Under the pieces are notes generated by a model. It was given only the letters and a program-made list of their open reading frames with translations, did no database searches and had not been told where the DNA came from. Positions 6,470-12,620 of a stretch of 12,620 bases of DNA are shown piece by piece. How positions within the stretch are numbered: the first letter of the stretch is position 1; each line of letters opens with the position of its first letter. Source of the DNA: an uncultured Pseudonocardia sp. (GTDB lineage: Bacteria > Actinomycetota > Actinomycetes > Mycobacteriales > Pseudonocardiaceae); NCBI GenBank assembly GCA_946222475.1, contig CAMIBU010000028.1, positions 1 through 12,620 of the forward strand. The letters run 5' to 3'. A program made the translations under genes and the position numbers.

Positions 6470-7987
6470 GTGCCGAAGGCGAAGCTGTCGATGCGCGAGC
6501 GGTACCGACTGCTCACGCGCGACCTCGACTGGACACCCACCTACGTCAAGCCGGAGCAGGTCTACCCGCACACCCGCTACGAGGGCATCAAGATCCACGA
6601 CTGGGACGCGTGGGAGGACCCCTTCCGGCTGACCGTCGACTCGTACTGCAAGTACCAGGCGGAGAAGGACAAGAAGCTCTACGCCGTCATCGAGGGCTTC
6701 GCCCAGGGGCAGGGGCACCTGTCGCTGACCGACGCCCGCTACGTCAACGCGCTGAAGCTGTTCCTCTGCGGGGTGACGCCGCTGGAGTACGCGGCCCACC
6801 GGCACTTCGCCTACCTGGGCCGCCATCTCGACGGGGCGGGCGGCCGGTTCGCCGCGCTCTGCCAGAGCATCGACGAGCTCCGCCACGCGCAGACCGAGAT
6901 CCACACGATCAGCCAGTACAACAAGTACTACAGCGGGCTGCAGAACTTCGCGCAGATGCACGACCGGGTGTGGTACCTCAGCGTGCCGAAGTCGTTCTTC
7001 GACGACGGCCTCTCGGCCGGCCCGTTCGAGTTCATGACCGCCATCTCGTTCAGCTTCGAGTACCTGCTGACGAACCTGCTGTTCGTGCCCTTCATGAGCG
7101 GGGCCAGCTTCAACGGCGACCTGGCGACGATGACCTTCGGGTTCTCCGCGCAGAGCGACGAGAGCCGGCACATGACCCTCGGGCTCGAGGTCATCAAGTT
7201 CATGCTCGAGCAGGACGAGGACAACGTCCCGATCGTGCAGGACTGGATCGATAAGTGGTTCTGGCGCGGTTACCGCCTCCTCGGCCTGGTCGCGGCGATG
7301 ATGGACTACATGCTCCCGAAGAAGATCATGAGCTGGAAGGAGGCGTTCGAGCTCTACATGGAGCAGCAGATGCTCGAGGGGCTCTTCCCGGACCTGGAGT
7401 ACTACGGGATCCGCCCGCCGCGGCACCTGCAGCAGGCGATCACCGAGAAGGAGTACATGAGCCACCAGGTGTACCAGATCCTCTACCAGTTCTCCCACGC
7501 GGCCAACTTCAACACCACCACACCGCCGCCCGCGGAGATGGACTGGATGTCCCAGGCCTACCCCGACACGTTCGACCGGCACTACCGGCCGCTGTGGGAC
7601 CGCGCTCAGAAGCTGCAGGAGCAGGGGAAGCGGTTCTTCGTCAACGGCCTGCCGATGCTCTGCCAGGTCTGCCAGATCCCGATGGGCTTCACCGAGCCCG
7701 GCGACCCGACGACGATCTGCGTGCGCACCAGCGAGTTCCGCAACGAGCGGTTCAACTTCTGCTCCGACGGCTGCAAGTGGATCTTCGATCGGGAGCCGGA
7801 GAAGTACGTTCAGGCCTGGCTGCCCGTGCACCAGATCTACCAGGGCAACTGCGGCGGGCCGACCATGCCCGACGTGCTGTCCTGGTACGGGATCCAGGAC
7901 GGCGTCGACAACGGCGAGTACCTGACGTCCCCGGACAAGCTGAACTGGGACAAGTGGCACACCGGTGCCGTCGTGGGCGGTGCGTGA
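6470..7987 (+). CDS. dmpN: Phenol hydroxylase-type diiron monooxygenase, catalytic alpha subunit (DmpN/P3-like)
   Basis: The catalytic subunit, which activates O2 at a carboxylate-bridged diiron centre and hydroxylates an aromatic ring. All six ligands are visible: E106 (VTPLEYAAHRH), E136 and H139 (DELRH), E197 (FSFEYLLTN), and E231 and H234 (DESRH). The spacing is the same as in toluene and phenol monooxygenases. The C-terminal part carries a YHS-like four-cysteine site (C398/C401 in LCQVCQIPMGF, C431/C435 in FCSDGCKWIF), as DmpN-type alpha subunits do. At 505 residues it is close to DmpN (about 517). The start is GTG 6470 with GAGGAGA 5 bases upstream. The DmpN-like features and gene order suggest the phenol hydroxylase group of SDIMOs, not the propane or THF groups. 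Phenol or a simple arene is the likely substrate, but substrate range cannot be fixed from sequence. Confidence 0.95.
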   Translation: MPKAKLSMRERYRLLTRDLDWTPTYVKPEQVYPHTRYEGIKIHDWDAWEDPFRLTVDSYCKYQAEKDKKLYAVIEGFAQGQGHLSLTDARYVNALKLFLCGVTPLEYAAHRHFAYLGRHLDGAGGRFAALCQSIDELRHAQTEIHTISQYNKYYSGLQNFAQMHDRVWYLSVPKSFFDDGLSAGPFEFMTAISFSFEYLLTNLLFVPFMSGASFNGDLATMTFGFSAQSDESRHMTLGLEVIKFMLEQDEDNVPIVQDWIDKWFWRGYRLLGLVAAMMDYMLPKKIMSWKEAFELYMEQQMLEGLFPDLEYYGIRPPRHLQQAITEKEYMSHQVYQILYQFSHAANFNTTTPPPAEMDWMSQAYPDTFDRHYRPLWDRAQKLQEQGKRFFVNGLPMLCQVCQIPMGFTEPGDPTTICVRTSEFRNERFNFCSDGCKWIFDREPEKYVQAWLPVHQIYQGNCGGPTMPDVLSWYGIQDGVDNGEYLTSPDKLNWDKWHTGAVVGGA

Positions 7988-7990
7988 GCC

Positions 7991-8311
7991 GTGGCGGTCA
8001 AGGCGCTCTACGACTACGACTACCCGTCGAAGGACCGGCAGGAGCTCTTCGGCGACGACATCCTGGTCAACGTCATGTGGGCCAACAACATGATGTTCTG
8101 CTCCGCGGCCTGCTTCCGGGCGCCGTCGGCGATGTCGTGGGCGGACTTCAAGTCCCAGATGATCGACACCTGGGCCGCGTCCGACCCCGACTACGACCCG
8201 TCCGCGCCGGGCGGCTGGACGGTCAACGGCGAGGAGTTCACCCCCGTCGGCGACGTCTCGCTCGCGGACACCGGCGTCGGGCACAAGGGGTTGTTCACCT
8301 TCCGCGCCTGA
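7991..8311 (+). CDS. dmpO: Phenol hydroxylase gamma subunit (DmpO/P4-like)
   Basis: A 106-residue small hydroxylase subunit. It begins VKALYDYDYPSKDRQELFGDD, contains the LVNVMWANNMMFCSAACF segment, and ends with GEEFTPVGDVSLADTGVGHKGLFTFRA. The DmpO family has the same opening (KALYDY) and a similar ending (SLADNGIGHK). DmpO is about 119 residues, so this form is slightly short. GTG 7991 starts 3 bases after the alpha-subunit stop, with no clear ribosome-binding site, so it is probably translated by reinitiation. It is followed by a 76-base gap that contains a strong hairpin before the reductase gene. Confidence 0.9.
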   Translation: MAVKALYDYDYPSKDRQELFGDDILVNVMWANNMMFCSAACFRAPSAMSWADFKSQMIDTWAASDPDYDPSAPGGWTVNGEEFTPVGDVSLADTGVGHKGLFTFRA

Positions 8312-8324
8312 CGGTCGTCACCGC

Positions 8325-8361
8325 GCACCCGGGGCCGGGTCCTCGGCCCGGCCCCGGGTGC
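8325..8361 (+). repeat. 15-bp perfect GC-rich hairpin between the dmpO-like and dmpP-like genes
   Basis: The left arm 8325-8339 (GCACCCGGGGCCGGG) and right arm 8347-8361 (CCCGGCCCCGGGTGC) are exact reverse complements around the 7-base loop TCCTCGG. It lies 13 bases after the dmpO-like stop and 14 bases before the GAAAGGA ribosome-binding site of the reductase. There is no T-run. It could slow transcription, protect the upstream message from 3' decay, or act as a partial terminator that lowers reductase output relative to hydroxylase. The role is inferred; the structure is plain from sequence. Confidence 0.8.
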
Positions 8362-8387
8362 CGTCCCTGCCTTCCGAAAGGACTTCC

Positions 8388-9440
8388 ATGACCGACACGT
8401 TCACGATCACGGTCGAGCCGCTCGGGCGCGAGGTCGAGTGCCGGGCCGACCAGCCGATCCTCGACGCCTGCCTGCGGGCCGGAGTCTGGCTGCCGCACGC
8501 CTGCACCCACGGCACCTGCGGCACCTGCAAGGTCGAGATCCTCGACGGCGAGGTCGACCACAACGACGCCTCCGACTTCGCCCTGATGGAGTTCGAGCGC
8601 AACGAGGGCAAGACCCTCACCTGCGTCGCCACCCCCGGCTCCGACGTCACCATCGAGGCCGACGTCGCGGTGGAGGAGGGCGTCGTCCACCACCCGGTCA
8701 AGGACTTCGGCGGAACCGTGGTCGCGCTGGAGGACATCGCCCGCGAGACCCGCCGGCTCCTGATCGACCTCGACGCGGAGATGGCGTTCAACCCGGGGCA
8801 GTACGTGACGATCGAGGTGCCCGGCACCGGCGTCACCCGCACCTACTCCATGGCCAACCCGCCCGGCGAGCCGAGCCGCATCGAGCTGCAGATCCGGCGC
8901 ACCCCGGGCGGTCTCGGCACCGACGGATGGATCTTCAAGAACCTCGCCGTCGGCGACGCGGTGCGGCTCTCCGGGCCGTACGGACGGTTCTTCCTCCGGG
9001 AGGCGCGCGAGGAACCGGCGATCCTCATCGGCGGCGGGACGGGTCTGGCACCGCTGAAGTCGATCGTGCGGCACGTGCTGGAGACCGGCCTGCCGCAGCG
9101 GTTGTACCTCTACCAGGGCGCCCGGACCCAGGCCGACCTCTACGACGTCGAGTTCTACCGCGCGCTCGAGGCGGAGCACGACCGCTTCACCTACCGGCCC
9201 TGCCTGAGCCAGGAGGAGTGGGACGGCCCGCAGGGACTGGTGACCGACGTCGTCGCCGCCGACTTCGAGACCTGCCGCAAGCACACGGCCTACCTGTGCG
9301 GGCCGCCCCCGATGGTGGAATCCGCGATGAAGACGCTGATGCGCAAGCGGCTGTTTCCCAAGGACATCTATCGCGAGGACTTCTTCGACGCCTCCGACAA
9401 GGCGACCGGGGGCGTCCGGAGCCCGTTGCTGAGGGCGTGA
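8388..9440 (+). CDS. dmpP: NADH-dependent 2Fe-2S/FAD reductase of the monooxygenase (DmpP/P5-like)
   Basis: A 350-residue reductase that passes electrons from NAD(P)H through FAD and a plant-type 2Fe-2S cluster to the hydroxylase. The ferredoxin domain has C39, C44, C47 (ACTHGTCGTC) and C79. The FAD part shows RTYSMANPP and GPYGRFFLRE. The nucleotide-binding part shows IGGGTGLAPLKSI and AYLCGPPPMVESAM. Length matches DmpP (about 353). The start is ATG 8388 with GAAAGGA 5 bases upstream; an earlier in-frame ATG at 8358 falls inside the hairpin and is rejected. Automatic annotation may call such proteins Na+-NQR subunit F because of shared domain order, but the operon context identifies it. The product ends 7 bases before the next gene. 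Confidence 0.94.
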   Translation: MTDTFTITVEPLGREVECRADQPILDACLRAGVWLPHACTHGTCGTCKVEILDGEVDHNDASDFALMEFERNEGKTLTCVATPGSDVTIEADVAVEEGVVHHPVKDFGGTVVALEDIARETRRLLIDLDAEMAFNPGQYVTIEVPGTGVTRTYSMANPPGEPSRIELQIRRTPGGLGTDGWIFKNLAVGDAVRLSGPYGRFFLREAREEPAILIGGGTGLAPLKSIVRHVLETGLPQRLYLYQGARTQADLYDVEFYRALEAEHDRFTYRPCLSQEEWDGPQGLVTDVVAADFETCRKHTAYLCGPPPMVESAMKTLMRKRLFPKDIYREDFFDASDKATGGVRSPLLRA

Positions 9441-9447
9441 GGAACCG

Positions 9448-9939
9448 ATGAACCAGAACAGCCCGACCGAGACCGACCCGGGCGAGCCCGTCCAGCGCGA
9501 GCTCAGCCAGCGCGACGTCGTGTTCACCCCGATGATGCTGCGGGTCCGCGACGTGCTCGACGGCACCGACCGCTCGGCCCCGCTGCGCCTGCGGGTCAGC
9601 CCGATCCACCCGATCGCCACGGCCACCGACGAGTGGTTCTACCTGCGGGCGCGCTCCGAGCAGGTGGTGGCCGAGGCCAACGCGATGATCGGGGGCCGGA
9701 CGGCTCCGGTGGACCTGGACGACGAGTACGGCACCGGCCAGCTCGGGTTCGTGCTGCGCCGCGGCGAGCACGCGGTCCGCATCTGCATGGGACAGACCGG
9801 TCGCAGCGGCTGGGTCGAGCTCCAGCGGCCCGCGGCAGGCGAGGTCCCGGTCGAGCCGGAGGATCCGGAAGTGCTCGAGGACCTCGTGGTGGAGCTGCTG
9901 ACCGACCCGGAGGGGCAGGTGCGGCCGTGGGCGCGGTGA
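9448..9939 (+). CDS. Unrecognised 163-residue protein in the monooxygenase operon
   Basis: I do not recognise this family. The start is ATG 9448 with GAGGAA about 5 bases upstream, overlapping the reductase stop. The N-terminal 20 residues are polar and probably disordered. A core at about 22-128 looks like mixed alpha/beta (DVVFTPMMLRVRDVL, PLRLRVSPIHPIAT, EWFYLRARSEQVVAEANAMI, QLGFVLRRGEHAVRICMGQTGRSGWVELQ). The tail is highly acidic (VPVEPEDPEVLEDLVVELL). There are no membrane segments and a single Cys. It shares no obvious motif with DmpK or the DmpQ ferredoxin. Its stop overlaps the next start (TGATG). The tight packing between monooxygenase and accessory genes implies a role with the same substrate, perhaps assembly or binding, but this is speculation. 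Confidence 0.8.
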   Translation: MNQNSPTETDPGEPVQRELSQRDVVFTPMMLRVRDVLDGTDRSAPLRLRVSPIHPIATATDEWFYLRARSEQVVAEANAMIGGRTAPVDLDDEYGTGQLGFVLRRGEHAVRICMGQTGRSGWVELQRPAAGEVPVEPEDPEVLEDLVVELLTDPEGQVRPWAR

Positions 9940-10235
9940 TGGCCGTCCTGGACTTCCACGGCGACAGCGCCGACCTCGCCGCCCGCTACGACCGTGCGGT
10001 GCACGACGTCGTCGCGGCGTCGTCGGCCCGGCCGGTGATCCACCTGGCGGTGCCCCGGGAGTACGGGTTCATGGTCGTCGACGTGTGGACCTCCGAGCCG
10101 GCGCTGCGGGCGTTCGACGAGAACGTCGAGATCCGGCGCATCCTGCGCGAGGCCGGGATGCCGGACTACAAGCTGCGCGTCTATCCCGTGCACGGCCTCG
10201 GCTGGCCGGTCGACGCCATGCCCCTGTACCGGTGA
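9939..10235 (+). CDS. Small dimeric alpha/beta-barrel (ABM-like) protein, 98 residues
   Basis: The ATG at 9939 overlaps the stop of the previous gene (TGATG), which indicates coupled translation. An adjoining GTG three bases earlier is also possible. The product opens with a strand and helix (MAVLDFHGDSADLAARYDRAVHDV). It then has strands at PVIHLAVP and GFMVVDVWTSEPALRAFDE, a helix IRRILREAGMP, and a final strand DYKLRVYPVHGL. This beta-alpha-beta-beta-alpha-beta pattern, with the DVWTS.PALRAFDE segment, resembles small actinobacterial proteins of the antibiotic-biosynthesis-monooxygenase/dimeric alpha-beta barrel superfamily. Members range from true cofactor-free oxygenases to proteins without known activity. 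No catalytic residue can be singled out here. The family call rests on pattern recognition and is moderate. Confidence 0.75.
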   Translation: MAVLDFHGDSADLAARYDRAVHDVVAASSARPVIHLAVPREYGFMVVDVWTSEPALRAFDENVEIRRILREAGMPDYKLRVYPVHGLGWPVDAMPLYR

Positions 10236-10239
10236 CGCC

Positions 10240-11280
10240 GTGTCGCGCGGGCGTCCGACCAGGCTCGTGCTCCTCGGCACGGCGGGGGGCTCGCCGTACT
10301 GGACGAACTCGGACCGGGCGGGGATCGCGTCGGCCGTCGTCGTGGGCGATCGCTACTACCTGGTCGACGCCGGCCGCGAGGTCGTCCGGCAGCTGAGGGC
10401 GGCCGGCCTCGGCGACCACGCGTCCGACACCGGGGGCCCGCTCGACGCGCTGCGGGCCGTGTTCCTCACCCACCTGCACTCCGATCACGTCGTCGACCTC
10501 AACAACGTGCTCAACGCCGGGCTGCACAACGGCCTGGCGCGGGCGGACCGGCCGGTACCGATCTTCGGGCCCGGCAACCGCGGGGGCGTGCCGCCGCTGT
10601 ACGGCGACCGGCCGCCCCCTCCGGTGAGCGCGCCGTCGAACCCGACGCCCGGCACGTCGGAGATGATCGGGCTCATGGTCGCCACCTTCGCCACGGACTA
10701 CAACGACCGGGCGTTCGACGGCGGGGCGCCCGCCCCCGCCGAGCTGTTCCGCGGGATCGACGTGCCCATCCCCGCGCGGTACCTCGCGGACCCCGACCGG
10801 AACCCGCATCCCCGGATGAGCCCCGTGCCGTTCCACGAGGACGACCGCGTCCGCGTCTCGGCCACGCTCGTCCACCACGCGCCGATCTTCCCGGCGCTGG
10901 CGTACCGGTTCGACACCGACGCCGGGTCGGTGGTGTTCTCCGGCGACACGGGGCCGAGCGAGAACCTCGTCGAGCTCGCCCGCGGCGCCGACGTCCTGGT
11001 GCACGAGGCGATCGACACCGGGTGGGTGGAGCGGCTCCTGCCGCCGCCGCGGACGCCGAGGGAGGAGGGGCTGTTCCGGCACCTCCTCGGTGCCCACACC
11101 GCCGTGGAGCAGGTGGCCTCCGTCGCCTGCGCCGCCGGCGTCGGCACCCTCGTGCTGTCCCACCTCGTGCCGGGCAACGGGCCGCAGGAGCGGTGGCTCC
11201 GCGCAGCGGACGGCTTCCCGGGCCGCCTCGTCGTCGGCCAGGACCTGACCACGGTCGACATCGAGCCGGCGTCGCGCTGA
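10240..11280 (+). CDS. MBL-fold metallo-hydrolase
   Basis: A 346-residue metallo-beta-lactamase-fold hydrolase of the RNase Z/ElaC-like branch. The metal motif THLHSDH (H78, H80, D82, H83) is followed by a His in LVHHAP (H212 or H213), D236 in SGDTG, and H308 in LVLSHLVP. This gives a complete set for two metal ions. The N-terminal strand LVLLGTAGGSP is also typical. A region of about 100 residues between the first and third motifs (roughly 100-200, rich in Pro, Gly and Asp) is longer than in compact family members and may form a lid over the active site. The start is GTG 10240, 4 bases after the preceding stop. The substrate is unknown: a lactone, thioester, phosphoester or sulfoester are all possible for this fold. 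Cytoplasmic; no signal peptide seen. Confidence 0.9.
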   Translation: MSRGRPTRLVLLGTAGGSPYWTNSDRAGIASAVVVGDRYYLVDAGREVVRQLRAAGLGDHASDTGGPLDALRAVFLTHLHSDHVVDLNNVLNAGLHNGLARADRPVPIFGPGNRGGVPPLYGDRPPPPVSAPSNPTPGTSEMIGLMVATFATDYNDRAFDGGAPAPAELFRGIDVPIPARYLADPDRNPHPRMSPVPFHEDDRVRVSATLVHHAPIFPALAYRFDTDAGSVVFSGDTGPSENLVELARGADVLVHEAIDTGWVERLLPPPRTPREEGLFRHLLGAHTAVEQVASVACAAGVGTLVLSHLVPGNGPQERWLRAADGFPGRLVVGQDLTTVDIEPASR

Positions 11281-11322
11281 CCACCGGCTCGGCGCAGCGG
11301 CCGTCCAAGGGAGGACGACGAT

Positions 11323-12620
11323 ATGCCCTACGTGGTGTGGTTCGACGAGTTCGACCCCTCCTCCGCCGCCCGGGTCGGCGGCAAGTGCGCCGGTCTGGGC
11401 GAGCTGACCAGGGTCGGGCTGGACGTGCCGCCGGGCTTCGCCGTCACCGTCGACGCCTACCGGGCTGCCTGCGGGCCGGTCGCGGACCGGCTGCGCGTGC
11501 TGCTCGCCGACGACGCGACCGGGGTGGCCGGGGCGAGCGCGGCGATGCGCGAGCTGATCGAGAGCGCTCCGGTGCCCGGTGCCGTGCGGGACGCGGTGGC
11601 GCGCGCGTACGCCGACCTGTGCCTGCGGTGCGGGACCGACGACGTGCCGGTGGCCGTGCGCTCGTCGGCCGTCGGGGAGGACGCCGCGGACGCGAGCTTC
11701 GCCGGGGAGCACGACACCTACCTCTGGGTGCGTGGCGCGGCCGACGTACTGGCCGCGATGCGCCGCTGCTGGGCGAGCCTGTTCACCGAGCGGGCGATCG
11801 CCTACCGGACGGGGATCACCCCGGTCGCGGGCGGGGAGGGTGCGCCCGCGATGGGGGTCGCCGTCCAGCAGATGGTGCTCGCCGAGGTCGCCGGCGTCGC
11901 CTTCACCCTCAACCCGCAGAACGGCGACCCGTCGGTGATCGCGATCGACGCGTCGTGGGGCTTGGGGGAGGCGGTGGTGGCGGGCGAGGTGACCCCGGAC
12001 GACTACCTCGTCGACAAGGTCCTGATGGAGATCACCCGGCGGGTGGTCTCGGACAAGGACGTCGAGTACCGGCCCGCGGCCGGCGGGCGGGGCGTCGCGC
12101 GCACCGCCGTGCCCGCCGCTCGGCGCGCCGTCCCGTGCCTGTCCGACGAGCAGATCCTGGAGGTGGCCCGGCTCGCCCGGCGGGCGGAGCGTCACTACGG
12201 CTGCCCGCAGGACGTCGAGTGGGCGATGGCGGCCGGCCCCGCCGGAGGGCACCGGCTGTTCCTGCTGCAGAGCCGGCCCGAGACGGTGTGGAGCAGGCGC
12301 CCGGTGCGTCCGGTGAGCGCGGCCGAGCCCGCCGGCTACGCGAGCATCGCCTCCACCCTGGCCGCGGGTGGGTCCGGCGCCACGGGGCCGGGTACCCGGG
12401 CGCGGGCCCGGCTGCCCGCCCCCCTCGACGTCGCGCCACCGCCCGGCGCCGAGGGCTGGGAGGAGCTCTACACCGACTCGTCGCTGTTCTCGGCGGCCCG
12501 GCGCGACTACGAGGAGCGCCGGTTCTGGTTCCACGACGGCGTGCACTGGCCGATGCCGCTGCCACCGTGGGACGCGACGTTCTTCGAGTACGCCATGGCC
12601 ACCCTGTCGCAGTACAACAC
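11323..12620 (+). CDS. PEP-synthase/dikinase-like ATP-dependent phosphotransferase, N-terminal part (runs off the right edge)
   Basis: The first 432 codons of a larger protein. Residues 1-323 form a PEP-synthase-type ATP-grasp domain with all usual signatures: GGKCAGLGEL (19-28), VAVRSSAVGEDAADASFAGE (110-129), GVAVQQMV (178-185), GVAFTLNP (191-198), DASWGLGEAVVAGEVTPDDY (209-228) and DVEW...LFLLQSRPETV (297-322). A Pro/Ala/Gly/Arg-rich linker follows (about 324-385), then the start of a second domain (GWEELYTDSSLF, ERRFWFHDGVHWP). In this family the ATP-grasp domain passes phosphate to a swivelling His domain that would lie past the window. The acceptor could be pyruvate, an antibiotic (rifampin phosphotransferase has a comparable layout) or a phenol (phenylphosphate synthase, CreHI). 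The second domain does not look like that of PEP synthase. ATG 11323 has a strong AAGGGAGG site 8 bases upstream. It follows the MBL gene by 42 bp, so it probably belongs to the operon. Confidence 0.88.
   Translation, partial: MPYVVWFDEFDPSSAARVGGKCAGLGELTRVGLDVPPGFAVTVDAYRAACGPVADRLRVLLADDATGVAGASAAMRELIESAPVPGAVRDAVARAYADLCLRCGTDDVPVAVRSSAVGEDAADASFAGEHDTYLWVRGAADVLAAMRRCWASLFTERAIAYRTGITPVAGGEGAPAMGVAVQQMVLAEVAGVAFTLNPQNGDPSVIAIDASWGLGEAVVAGEVTPDDYLVDKVLMEITRRVVSDKDVEYRPAAGGRGVARTAVPAARRAVPCLSDEQILEVARLARRAERHYGCPQDVEWAMAAGPAGGHRLFLLQSRPETVWSRRPVRPVSAAEPAGYASIASTLAAGGSGATGPGTRARARLPAPLDVAPPPGAEGWEELYTDSSLFSAARRDYEERRFWFHDGVHWPMPLPPWDATFFEYAMATLSQYN

Noticed and set aside
6275..8284. A 669-codon open frame on the minus strand opposite the alpha and gamma subunit genes
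   Set aside because: It is low in recognisable motifs and lies antisense to the DmpN-like gene, whose diiron ligands are all in place.
8358..8387. An upstream in-frame ATG for the reductase (10 extra codons)
   Set aside because: It falls in the right arm of the hairpin and lacks a ribosome-binding site, whereas ATG 8388 has GAAAGGA at good spacing and gives the usual reductase length.
10069..12546. An 825-codon open frame on the minus strand opposite the MBL and dikinase genes
   Set aside because: The translation is repetitive Arg/Gly/Pro/His-rich sequence typical of antisense frames in high-GC DNA, while the plus strand encodes two recognisable enzymes there.
1..12620. CRISPR arrays, tRNA or rRNA genes, insertion sequences
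   Set aside because: I saw no regularly spaced repeats, no tRNA-like or rRNA sequence, no transposase motifs and no terminal inverted repeats with target duplications.

Overview
The window is very GC-rich, uses GTG starts freely, and packs genes tightly with stop/start overlaps. Together with IclR regulators and an actinobacterial-type soluble diiron monooxygenase, this points to a high-GC actinobacterium, probably near Pseudonocardiaceae. That placement is inferred from gene style and is not proven.

Left part (1-3966, all minus strand). Reading in transcription order: an IclR-family regulator gene broken by a one-base frameshift (3966-3171); an unrecognised 114-residue protein (3079-2735); a short-chain dehydrogenase (2693-1995); a large signalling-type protein with a cyclic-nucleotide-binding domain, two CBS motifs and a DUF294-type nucleotidyltransferase (1924-56); and the first 18 codons of another gene running off the left edge.

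Middle (3967-5102). A divergent regulatory region leads to an intact IclR-family regulator (4118-4906, plus). Two related dyads, TTCCGCATAGCGGAA (4076-4090) and GTCCGTGCAACGGAA (4929-4943), lie upstream of this regulator and upstream of the catabolic genes. They are good candidates for its binding sites.

Right part (5103-12620, all plus). A complete phenol-hydroxylase-type diiron monooxygenase is present in the dmpLMNOP order: hydroxylase beta subunit, MmoB/DmpM effector, diiron alpha subunit with all six metal ligands, DmpO-like gamma subunit, and 2Fe-2S/FAD reductase. No dmpK- or dmpQ-like gene is seen. A 15-bp GC-rich hairpin separates the dmpO-like and dmpP-like genes. Four more genes follow in the same direction at short spacing: an unrecognised 163-residue protein, a 98-residue protein of dimeric alpha/beta-barrel type, an MBL-fold hydrolase, and the N-terminal 432 codons of a PEP-synthase/dikinase-like ATP-dependent phosphotransferase that runs off the right edge.

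Working model (inference). The intact IclR protein controls an operon that hydroxylates an aromatic, probably a phenol or a small aromatic hydrocarbon, using NADH and O2. The downstream dikinase-like enzyme may phosphorylate a substrate or product, as phenylphosphate synthase and the 4-cresol-phosphorylating CreHI enzyme do. The pairing of a DmpN-type oxygenase with a dikinase-like phosphotransferase, an MBL hydrolase and two small orphan proteins is the most notable feature of the window.
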